A DNA stretch of 64,000 nt. Origin: Chitinophagales bacterium. Its GTDB lineage: Bacteria > Bacteroidota > Bacteroidia > Chitinophagales > Chitinophagaceae. A model generated the notes under the pieces. It made no database searches, had not been told where the DNA came from, and was given only the letters and a program-made list of their open reading frames with translations. Positions 14,652-21,809 of this stretch are shown piece after piece. The DNA lies in NCBI GenBank assembly GCA_015655015.1, contig JAATFV010000063.1:80694-144693 (forward strand), read 5' to 3'. Position numbers and translations under genes: made by a program. The first letter of the stretch is position 1. Each line of letters starts with the position of its first letter.

Positions 14652-17102
14652 CTACATCCTGAACTGCAACGTCACATAATATGCCCTTGCATCTGCCGGA
14701 ACGATACCCGGCCCCGGATAACTATCGGCCCTTCGCGTAAAATACTTCTGATTGGCAAGATTGTTCACCGATCCGGAAAGAGATAACATCCTGGTGATCC
14801 GGAAATCAGCCGAAAAGTCCATGACCGTATAGGCAGGTACTATGCCATTGATGCCATTATTGCTGGGCTTGGTGGCATCGGTGGCATCCCCGAACTGTCG
14901 CGCCGTGTATGAATATTGGAAGGTTGCGGAAAGCCTGTTTTTCTGGAAGTTGATCCCTGTCCTGAAAATAACGGGAGGCACGAACTCTACTTTTTTGTTT
15001 TCATAGGCCGATACCTTGCTGTTCACATACCTGGCATCGATGAAGGAAATATTGGTGAAGACGGATAATTTCGTTTTTTCGGCGCTGCCTCTTATCAGCT
15101 TCCAGATATCTGCCTCTGCAAAGGATTCCACCCCAAGGTTCCGTGACTTTGCTATATTGGTGGTGTATTGATAGGTGATAGACGATGTGTCTGTCAACCA
15201 GACAGTTCCTATCCTGTCGGCATAGTTGATGGCGAAAAGACTAAGGTCATAAGTAAATATATTGGAAACATGTCCGCGTACTCCGACGTCTGCAGAGTAA
15301 CCTTTTTCGTCTTTCAAATCCGGATCGACACGGAAATTGGGATTGACAATACTCATGTCATTGAAATTGATGGCGCGATAGTTCTGTGAGATGTTGGCAT
15401 AAAATTGCATTGAATTATTTTCATCATAGCTCAATCCTATTCCGCCGATCAGGAACGATCTTTTATTCAGCCTGTTCTCCGTTATCAATTCATTGGAAAT
15501 AACGTCGCCGGTATACATGCTTGCAAGATCCTGCTGAGGCTTGTTATAAAAGCCATCCGCTTTTGTATAAATATTTTCGTACCGTGCGCCCGGTATGATG
15601 CTGAGCCTGGAATTAATGCGAAAGATATTTTCGACGAACAGGGCGACGTTGTGATTGGGATAGGTGTACCTGGAGTAACTTAATGAATCATATGGATTGG
15701 ATTTGTCGAAAGCGAAATCCGATTTCGCACCGCCTGAGCCGGCATTGCCAAGGCCTATTTCCCTGTTGGTATGACCGCTGTAAAAACGTACGCCGCCGAG
15801 CAGAATGAAGGGGTTATCCTTTTTTGTATTATAGGTATACATCAGCCTGCTTTCGTTGCCCCAATTGGAATACCTGTCCGTGCGGTAATTCCGGGGACCG
15901 CCCTGGTCATTAACGGTGTTGATCGCTCCCAATGCGGAACGTTCAGCCAACAGCCCGAATAACCTCGAGTTGAATGTAAGGTTCCTGCTGATCGAATAGT
16001 CGAGCAATAAAGCTCCCAGGTTCCAGTCTACCCTAAACCAGTTCCTTGCTTTTGTGGATTGCCTTGGATCGGAGGAGAACATCCGATCGTTAAGTCCTCC
16101 CGGTTGATGTTCCAGGTAATCCATGTGCGTGTATTGTGCCGTGATCGACAATTTCGAGGTAACTCTCAAGGTTGCGGAAACATACCCTGTATTGACGTTG
16201 AACCGGGAATTCGGCCGCCATCCATTGCCTGACTTATGCTGGTAAAAAGCGAAATAATTCAGCTTGCCGACGGTTCCACCGACGCTGGTGGAGGTATTTA
16301 CAAAACCCCACGATCCACCCGTCAATCGCGAGACAACCCGGATTTTTTGGGTGTCGGTCCCACTGCTCATTTTAAAATTGATAATTCCGCCGAACTGCGT
16401 ACCATATTGAAGAGAAGCTGCTCCGCGGACGATCTCTATCCGTTCCAGCACTTCCGCCGGCGGAGTATAATAACTTTCAGGATATCCCAACGCATCGGCG
16501 CTGATATCATAGCCGTTCTGACGGGTGTTGAAATTGCTCACCCGGTTAGGGTCCAGCCCCCTCCCCCCGATCGCTAACTGTGTGCCCGCCCCGCCATCAT
16601 TCTCATAAATATTCAGCCCGGCTACTTTTGAATACAGTTGCCGGGAATTATTTGTCGCCGTGTTGGCGGTAAGATCTTTCAGTACGATCACTTCGCTTTT
16701 TTTGCCGGCATAAATACCCGCACCATCTACGTCTTTCAATCGTGTCATGCCGAATGTTTTTCCCGTTGCTTTCACGTTTACGGAGTCCAGGGTCGACATG
16801 TGAAGGTTCAAAACCACGGTGATCCGGATGTTCCCGTTTGCAACGACGACTGTTCGTTTCACGGTGTCGTATTCCAGCGAAGAAAAGAGGATGCTGTAAG
16901 CGCCTTGCGGGATATTCTTCATGGTAAAGTCGCCATTCCCGTCTGTCGTCGTGCAATAGTGCAGTGACGGAATGCACACTGTTGCCGCTGCGATCCCTTT
17001 ATTATCCCCTGCGGAGCTGACTTTTCCCGAAATAGCGGATAACTGGGCATTTACATGAAAGCAAAAGATGAAAAGGAATATTACCAGCGCTGATGTTCTC
17101 AT
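14652..17102 (-). CDS. TonB-dependent outer-membrane receptor (FecA-like)
   Basis: About 816 residues. A signal peptide (RTSALVIFLFIFCFHVNAQ) leads into a carboxypeptidase-regulatory-like beta domain (about 20-105). The plug domain follows, with NNSRQLYSKVAGLNIYEND, VERIEIVRGAASLQYGTQFG-like residues (VLERIEIVRGAASLQYG) and GGIINF. The rest is a 22-strand barrel ending in ARAYYVTLQFRM with a terminal aromatic region. It imports a large ligand, probably a ferric chelate, using TonB energy. It is the last gene of a minus-strand operon with DUF4856, imelysin and HTTM genes, starting 14 bases after the HTTM stop. The start at 17102 gives a proper signal peptide. Confidence 0.93.
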   Translation of the reverse strand: MRTSALVIFLFIFCFHVNAQLSAISGKVSSAGDNKGIAAATVCIPSLHYCTTTDGNGDFTMKNIPQGAYSILFSSLEYDTVKRTVVVANGNIRITVVLNLHMSTLDSVNVKATGKTFGMTRLKDVDGAGIYAGKKSEVIVLKDLTANTATNNSRQLYSKVAGLNIYENDGGAGTQLAIGGRGLDPNRVSNFNTRQNGYDISADALGYPESYYTPPAEVLERIEIVRGAASLQYGTQFGGIINFKMSSGTDTQKIRVVSRLTGGSWGFVNTSTSVGGTVGKLNYFAFYQHKSGNGWRPNSRFNVNTGYVSATLRVTSKLSITAQYTHMDYLEHQPGGLNDRMFSSDPRQSTKARNWFRVDWNLGALLLDYSISRNLTFNSRLFGLLAERSALGAINTVNDQGGPRNYRTDRYSNWGNESRLMYTYNTKKDNPFILLGGVRFYSGHTNREIGLGNAGSGGAKSDFAFDKSNPYDSLSYSRYTYPNHNVALFVENIFRINSRLSIIPGARYENIYTKADGFYNKPQQDLASMYTGDVISNELITENRLNKRSFLIGGIGLSYDENNSMQFYANISQNYRAINFNDMSIVNPNFRVDPDLKDEKGYSADVGVRGHVSNIFTYDLSLFAINYADRIGTVWLTDTSSITYQYTTNIAKSRNLGVESFAEADIWKLIRGSAEKTKLSVFTNISFIDARYVNSKVSAYENKKVEFVPPVIFRTGINFQKNRLSATFQYSYTARQFGDATDATKPSNNGINGIVPAYTVMDFSADFRITRMLSLSGSVNNLANQKYFTRRADSYPGPGIVPADARAYYVTLQFRM

Positions 17103-17116
17103 TTGAAAGAATGATT

Positions 17117-18448
17117 CTAATGAAACGGAAGTATCCATTTTTTGGGTAAAAAATTTTCCTGCTGTTGGGCCAGGTTAACGGTACTGTCTATAAAAAGCCT
17201 GCTGCCGCTGCCATTTAGCGTGACATAACTTTCAACCGTGATGATCGGGTCGTGTATGCCTTTTTTTTCATAGGTGTCATGCAAGTGATGGGCATATTGC
17301 AGGATCATATCCGGCTGGGTCTGCATCATTCTTTCCTGCAGTGGTGTCAGGAACTGGCCGTTCAGCACCTCCCACCGTCTTCCTGTCCGGGCGTCCCGCA
17401 CATAGAAGAACGCAGTACCTCCTTTTTCCATGAGCATTACACGCCATGAAAAACGATAGCCTTCTTCCGTCCAGAATAATTTCCCGGGATAAAGCAGGTA
17501 GCGAAACGGCACTGTCAGCTGCAGCAACAGGTATACCGTCAAAATGGAGTAGAGCGCCCTTTGAACGACAGGCGGGAAACGCAGACTTACGGCTTTTTCA
17601 TTTTCATGTAGTGATCTCCTGTCAAAAATTCCACGTAACCCGTTAATGAATTTCAAATGGAATTCTTCTGAAAAAAAGATGACGGTAACGAAGATCATGA
17701 TATAAGGGAACACGCCGATCTTGAATAACCAGCCTGTGACCAGGTGAAAGACGAGGACAAGGGCGTAGGCTATTTTCCTTGTCGGCGAATACAGTAATAA
17801 AAATCCTATCGACAGATCGAAAACCGCGCCGAACCAGCTGAAGACAAATGCCACCCATGTTTGCCTGAACAGCGGGCCGATGAGGGGCAGGCCTCCATTT
17901 GCAGGAAGCCACAGCCTCAATGGCATGGCCTCTGCCATCCAATCATGATTTAACTTGCTGATGCCCGCACAGAAATAAACAAGACAAAGCTGCCACTTGA
18001 ATATGTCGATCGTCCAGCGTGGGACCTGCGTGACCTTTAAGGAAGGCTTGCGGATCACATCCACGGAAAAATACCGGTGTGCAGGAACGAGCAGGAGCAG
18101 GAAAGAGATGAGGCTGACGAAGTAATAATGATTCAGGTAATAGGACTTGTCGATCAGCTCTACATAAACAAAACATAAGAAGAATGCGGTGATGGATATC
18201 CTGTAAAACAGCCCGATCATAACAAGGAATGCAGCCAGCGCCATCGTCACAAATACGATGTACATGGCTATTGGAGGCAAGGGCCGCACCCATTCAAACC
18301 CATAAAAAGGGAAATAGAACCTGGGAGCGACATAAAAATCGTGCACCCAGCCTTTCGCCATGAAACGTATCGTACTGAAAAGCATGATAGATCCGAATGC
18401 CATCCGTAGGACGGCAAGCGGTGCGATATGCCTGGTTCTAGTCTCCAT
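17117..18448 (-). CDS. HTTM-domain membrane protein (vitamin K-dependent gamma-carboxylase-like)
   Basis: A 443-residue protein with many membrane segments. Recognisable parts are LAVLRMAFGSIMLFSTIRF (residues 11-29), the HTTM core around YYLNHYYFVSLISFLLLLVPAHRYFSVD, and QLCLVYFCAGISKLNHDWMAEAMPLRLWL, where the conserved K and D/W residues lie. The C-terminal part (about residues 330-440) is soluble. The HTTM family is homologous to animal gamma-glutamyl carboxylase, but most bacterial members are uncharacterised. It overlaps the imelysin gene by 11 bases, so the two are translationally coupled. This makes it a firm part of a metal-uptake-type operon. Confidence 0.9.
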   Translation of the reverse strand: METRTRHIAPLAVLRMAFGSIMLFSTIRFMAKGWVHDFYVAPRFYFPFYGFEWVRPLPPIAMYIVFVTMALAAFLVMIGLFYRISITAFFLCFVYVELIDKSYYLNHYYFVSLISFLLLLVPAHRYFSVDVIRKPSLKVTQVPRWTIDIFKWQLCLVYFCAGISKLNHDWMAEAMPLRLWLPANGGLPLIGPLFRQTWVAFVFSWFGAVFDLSIGFLLLYSPTRKIAYALVLVFHLVTGWLFKIGVFPYIMIFVTVIFFSEEFHLKFINGLRGIFDRRSLHENEKAVSLRFPPVVQRALYSILTVYLLLQLTVPFRYLLYPGKLFWTEEGYRFSWRVMLMEKGGTAFFYVRDARTGRRWEVLNGQFLTPLQERMMQTQPDMILQYAHHLHDTYEKKGIHDPIITVESYVTLNGSGSRLFIDSTVNLAQQQENFLPKKWILPFH

Positions 18449-19577
18449 CGTTATCTCCGTAAGTTATCAGCACGCCTAATGCGGAAGGCATATCCGTTTT
18501 TAAAAGTGCGACCAGCCTTTGGCTCTGAGCGAATGCGGTGTTTGCACTGGCGGGATTGCTTTGGATGGTTTGTGAAAGCGGGTCCGGTACGGCCTGCAGA
18601 TCCGTAACATCCGATGCCAGGGCTGTTTTAATACTATCGCTCAGCAAGCCGCCGTTGTATTTCGCATTGGCATTTACCAGGTAGGTGATCAGTCCCAGAC
18701 CGTTCCCTCTTCCGCCCGTGCCGAGGAAAATGCCCTGCACCGCCCTGAGCTGGGCAAGCGCCAGCTGAACGGATATCCCGCTGTAATAGGCTTCCACCTC
18801 ATTTGGCAATACTGGCGAAACGGTTCCTACAGGGATCTTGCCGAGCGGAACGCCTAATCTTTCGTTTTTCAGGATCTCGAAGTCCTGGTCCAGGGAGTTG
18901 ATCAATAATCCTAAGGAGCTGGATACGTTGTTGCCGGCTCCGGTGAGGAACGTATTGATATAATTTCCGCCGCTTGCCGACCATGCATTTAACACGCTGT
19001 TCACCTCGTTCTTAATATCGGCAGAAACTGCCGCCAGGTATTTTTGACGGTTGGCTGCCTGTGCATCGGCAGTATAATTGGTCAGCGTATTGCCACCTGC
19101 GCTGAACAATAGATAGTCCAATGCCGGGAAGCCTTTTGCGGCTGTGTTTGCAAAAGTATTTATATTGGTGTTGCCGGCGGAGATATTGCTTTCTATCAGC
19201 GTAGTATTTGTAGGAAATATATTAAGGACGGTTAAAGTCGGCTGTGCGGTAGAGGCGGGTCCGAAGTAATCGAATTCGGAGGCCGACTGCCAGGCGATAT
19301 AAGCGTTCTTAAAAAGGGTTTGCAGGTTGGAAAACTTAGTGCTGTTGGGACTTGTATTAAAATCGCCGATCGCAGAATCCATTGAGCTGACTGCGGTGGC
19401 GAGGGATTGGTAGGCAGGCAGGATAATATTGTTGCCGAGATTGAGCAGGATAGTATCTTTCCCGCCGCCCGCAGATGGACCCGAACCGGAGCTGCCGCCG
19501 GATTTGCTGCAGGATAAACCGACCGCTGAAAGGACGACCGCTACAGCGGCCGGGACTAAGAGAGACTTGAGTTTCAT
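18438..19577 (-). CDS. Imelysin-family lipoprotein
   Basis: About 379 residues. A lipoprotein signal (KLKSLLVPAAVAVVLSAVGLSCSKSG) places it in the cell envelope, anchored at Cys 22 or so. The imelysin helical fold follows. Motifs include AYIAWQSASEFDYFGP (about residue 85) and the family's GFPALDYLLFS (about 145), the GxHxxE-like region being degenerate here. Imelysins are linked with iron regulation and uptake (IrpA, EfeO-like), though their function is not fully settled. The gene is second in a four-gene operon with DUF4856 upstream and HTTM downstream. The start at 19577 is fixed by the signal peptide. Confidence 0.9.
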   Translation of the reverse strand: MKLKSLLVPAAVAVVLSAVGLSCSKSGGSSGSGPSAGGGKDTILLNLGNNIILPAYQSLATAVSSMDSAIGDFNTSPNSTKFSNLQTLFKNAYIAWQSASEFDYFGPASTAQPTLTVLNIFPTNTTLIESNISAGNTNINTFANTAAKGFPALDYLLFSAGGNTLTNYTADAQAANRQKYLAAVSADIKNEVNSVLNAWSASGGNYINTFLTGAGNNVSSSLGLLINSLDQDFEILKNERLGVPLGKIPVGTVSPVLPNEVEAYYSGISVQLALAQLRAVQGIFLGTGGRGNGLGLITYLVNANAKYNGGLLSDSIKTALASDVTDLQAVPDPLSQTIQSNPASANTAFAQSQRLVALLKTDMPSALGVLITYGDNDGD

Positions 19578-19603
19578 ATATATATCATTTATGGTCGATA
19601 ATG

Positions 19604-19640
19604 CCGGATGAGGCGCCTGTTTCATAAGCGCCTCATCCGG
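19604..19640 (-). promoter_or_regulatory. Perfect 13-bp inverted repeat in the imelysin leader
   Basis: CCGGATGAGGCGC (19604-19616) pairs with GCGCCTCATCCGG (19628-19640) across an 11-base loop. No U-run follows on the minus strand, so it is not a standard terminator. It sits 27 bases upstream of the imelysin start codon, inside the operon, where it could stabilise the downstream message or tune expression between genes. Confidence 0.6.
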
Positions 19641-19651
19641 GTGAGTAAAAG

Positions 19652-19732
19652 GTTACGGGTCGATTACAGTTACCGGTCGACTCAGTTACGGTCTATTACA
19701 GTTACGGGTCGGCTCAGTTACGGTCTATTACA
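19652..19732. repeat. Five-unit tandem repeat of 16-17 bp between DUF4856 and imelysin genes
   Basis: Units begin at 19652, 19669, 19685, 19701 and 19717 and read GTTACgGGTCgatTACA in consensus. Units 2+3 and 4+5 are near-identical, so a 32-bp unit was duplicated after a first duplication. The last unit covers the stop codon of the DUF4856 gene. Confidence 0.85.
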
Positions 19733-20876
19733 GCAAAGGCAGCTGGGTGGCGGTGAAGCCATAAATCTGCCCTACCAGCTGGGCGATGGCGTTGGTTTTC
19801 GCTTCTATCTGCGCAATAGTCAGACCGGCGCTTGCCCCGACAAAACTATACAGGTTCGGGTTGTTGGGGTTCACGTTATCATACAATTGCAACAGCTGTG
19901 TAATCTGGGCGCTCGTGATGACCCTTTTCGGATTGGTGTTGTATATTAAATTGCGTACAAAACCCAGTGATTCGGACAGCGTGCCATAAGCAGCCACTGC
20001 GTCACCAGCTTCGATGTTGGTATTGGTCTCATGCATTTCCTGAACGATGGCGGCTGCATCCAGGGAATCATAGGTTGTGATCAGGAGGCTGGCCTGGGCC
20101 TTCATGGTAACAAGATCGTTATTGCTGATAGCTGCACGGCCTTTTAAATAGGCGTTCATGATAGAAGTATTCGAATGCAGCCCGGCATTTACCTGGTTGG
20201 AATAAGATCCGAAATAGCGTAATCCTGCTGTATTGGCAGGGAAATTCACCGGCACGCCGAAGAAACCAAACGCTGCGTCCCAATAATGTCCCAGCTTAGT
20301 GGTATCTGTAGTGCTGTTGATGGAATCTGTCATATAGACGTTCTGGACTTCGTTGGCGCACAATCCCATGATTGCCTTTTTGACCACCTGGCTGTAAAAG
20401 AACCCGTTGGGGGACAGCAGGTATTTCTTACTGGGGCTGGCCACGCTGGCAGCTACGCCTGCTATACCGGGAGCGGCAGTAAGAGAGGACTGGCTGTAGA
20501 GTCCTACGCTGTCAAAATAGTTCAACAGGTCGGTCTTCATCTGAGGAGAGCAATAATCGGCCAATTTGAGGCGGGAATTGTTCAGCTGAAGGGCGGAATC
20601 ATTGAAGTTGTTATTAACATTATTCAACATATCTGTCAGGGTCTGGGCGCTCACTACCGTATTGGGCGTTGTATTGGCAAGGTTGATCTTAGCGACGATC
20701 TGATCGGCCATCGCCAGGAGCACCAGTTGTCCCGAATAATTTGCATTGGTGAAATTATAGGTTGTCGGTACGGTATAGTTCGGGACCGAAGGAGAATTAT
20801 TATTATCCTTTTTACAGCTGCTGGTCACTAAAATAACGGATAAAGCGGTGAAGACTAACTTATTGATTCTTCTCAT
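19728..20876 (-). CDS. DUF4856 lipoprotein, first gene of the imelysin operon
   Basis: About 382 residues. A lipoprotein signal (RRINKLVFTALSVILVTSSCKKD) starts the protein. The DUF4856 body begins YTVPTTYNFTNANYSGQLVLLAMADQIV in outline and includes HYWDAAFGFFGVPVNFP (about residue 205) and LSESLGFVRNLIYN (about 320). DUF4856 is a Bacteroidota family repeatedly found beside imelysin and HTTM genes; it may be a distant imelysin-like helical protein. Its role is unknown but context suggests metal acquisition at the cell surface. The start at 20876 gives the lipobox; the longer frame lacks a signal peptide. Confidence 0.88.
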   Translation of the reverse strand: MRRINKLVFTALSVILVTSSCKKDNNNSPSVPNYTVPTTYNFTNANYSGQLVLLAMADQIVAKINLANTTPNTVVSAQTLTDMLNNVNNNFNDSALQLNNSRLKLADYCSPQMKTDLLNYFDSVGLYSQSSLTAAPGIAGVAASVASPSKKYLLSPNGFFYSQVVKKAIMGLCANEVQNVYMTDSINSTTDTTKLGHYWDAAFGFFGVPVNFPANTAGLRYFGSYSNQVNAGLHSNTSIMNAYLKGRAAISNNDLVTMKAQASLLITTYDSLDAAAIVQEMHETNTNIEAGDAVAAYGTLSESLGFVRNLIYNTNPKRVITSAQITQLLQLYDNVNPNNPNLYSFVGASAGLTIAQIEAKTNAIAQLVGQIYGFTATQLPLL

Positions 20877-20927
20877 ATTTACGTTTTTAAATTGATGGTG
20901 CAACATTACACTTCTCAGGCCCCATTC

Positions 20928-20966
20928 CATTTACGGTATCGGGAAACGCATTTACGGTATCGGGAA
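20928..20966. repeat. 18-bp direct repeat, candidate operator of the DUF4856-imelysin operon
   Basis: CATTTACGGTATCGGGAA occurs exactly at 20928-20945 and 20949-20966, a 21-bp period or two helical turns. It lies 52-90 bases upstream of the first gene of the operon, where a regulator could bind in tandem. It may equally be another upstream tandem duplication with no regulatory role. Confidence 0.55.
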
Positions 20967-21058
20967 CAATGGAAAAAAGAAGGAATTTATCCACAGCCAG
21001 GCAACTGATAGCGAAATAGTTGCGTTGCGGGCTTTTTCGATTTCGGGGACGAGGGTTC

Positions 21059-21709
21059 TCAGCCTACCAATAAGTTCCGGCAGACGGACTCGCTGAAAAT
21101 AGTGAGGCTGGTCCCATTTAATTTCACCTCTCTCGATTGATCGAATTCCCGGATGGCTATCACTTCGATGGCGGCGCCCAGGGCCAGTCCAATATCGTTC
21201 AGGTAGGTGAGAAAAGCAACATGATGGTCCAGCACTCCGCTCAGCTTATATTTCTTTCCTGCCGGACAGTCGGACAAAGGAAAGGCCTTATAGGATGGCA
21301 GCTTACCATCGGGATCGGGGATCGGCTCTCCATGCGGATCGAATTTCGGATTGCCCAGCATTTCATCGATGCGGGTGAAAAAGCGGTCCGATTGAATATG
21401 CTCCACCTGCTCGGCAATATCATGCACTTCCTCCCACCCCAGCCCCATGACATTTTTCAGGAAGAGCTCTGTCAACCGGTGTTTGCGTAAGATAAGCAAG
21501 GCCTGTTTCCTCCCTTTCTCCGTCAGCTCGATCGCCTTGTATTTCTCATACCGGATCATTTTCTTTTTAGCGAGGTTCTTCGCCATGCTGTTGACGCTGG
21601 GCATTTTAATGTCCAGGAGGCTGGCAATCCGTTTGACCGTAATAGGTTCATTACCCAGCGATAGCCGGTGCAAGGCCTTCAGGTAATTCTCTTCCGTCCA
21701 TGTCATCAT
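21059..21709 (-). CDS. DtxR/MntR-family metal-dependent transcriptional repressor
   Basis: A 216-residue protein. The winged helix-turn-helix domain (residues 1-65: TEENYLKALHRL, ITVKRIASLLDIKMPSVNSM, GRKQALLILRKHRLTELFL) is followed by the metal-binding dimerisation domain with GWEEVHDIAEQVEHIQSD (Glu and His ligands) and DEMLGNPKFDPHGEPIP. The C-terminus (about 145-216) is an SH3-like/FeoA-type domain. Such proteins bind DNA when loaded with Mn2+ or Fe2+ and shut down metal import. It is divergent from a TonB receptor whose promoter holds a palindrome of DtxR-operator type. Whether manganese or iron is sensed cannot be told from sequence. Confidence 0.95.
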   Translation of the reverse strand: MMTWTEENYLKALHRLSLGNEPITVKRIASLLDIKMPSVNSMAKNLAKKKMIRYEKYKAIELTEKGRKQALLILRKHRLTELFLKNVMGLGWEEVHDIAEQVEHIQSDRFFTRIDEMLGNPKFDPHGEPIPDPDGKLPSYKAFPLSDCPAGKKYKLSGVLDHHVAFLTYLNDIGLALGAAIEVIAIREFDQSREVKLNGTSLTIFSESVCRNLLVG

Positions 21710-21760
21710 ACTATAAAGATAAAGCCTTCCGGGTAATTGGGAGAAGCCTGGTAAAATATA

Positions 21761-21791
21761 TTTGTTAGATTAATCTAACTTTGTACTTTTG
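21761..21791 (+). promoter_or_regulatory. Bacteroidota-type promoter with an internal DtxR-like operator
   Basis: TTTG at 21761-21764 and TACTTTTG at 21784-21791 are 19 bases apart and match the Bacteroidota -33/-7 consensus (TTTG and TAnnTTTG). Between them lies TTAGATTAATCTAA (21765-21778), a perfect 14-bp palindrome that resembles DtxR/IdeR-family operators. A repressor bound there would block RNA polymerase. A second -7-like TAACTTTG overlaps at 21776. Confidence 0.75.
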
Positions 21792-21809
21792 AAGATATAA
21801 CAGCCAACC

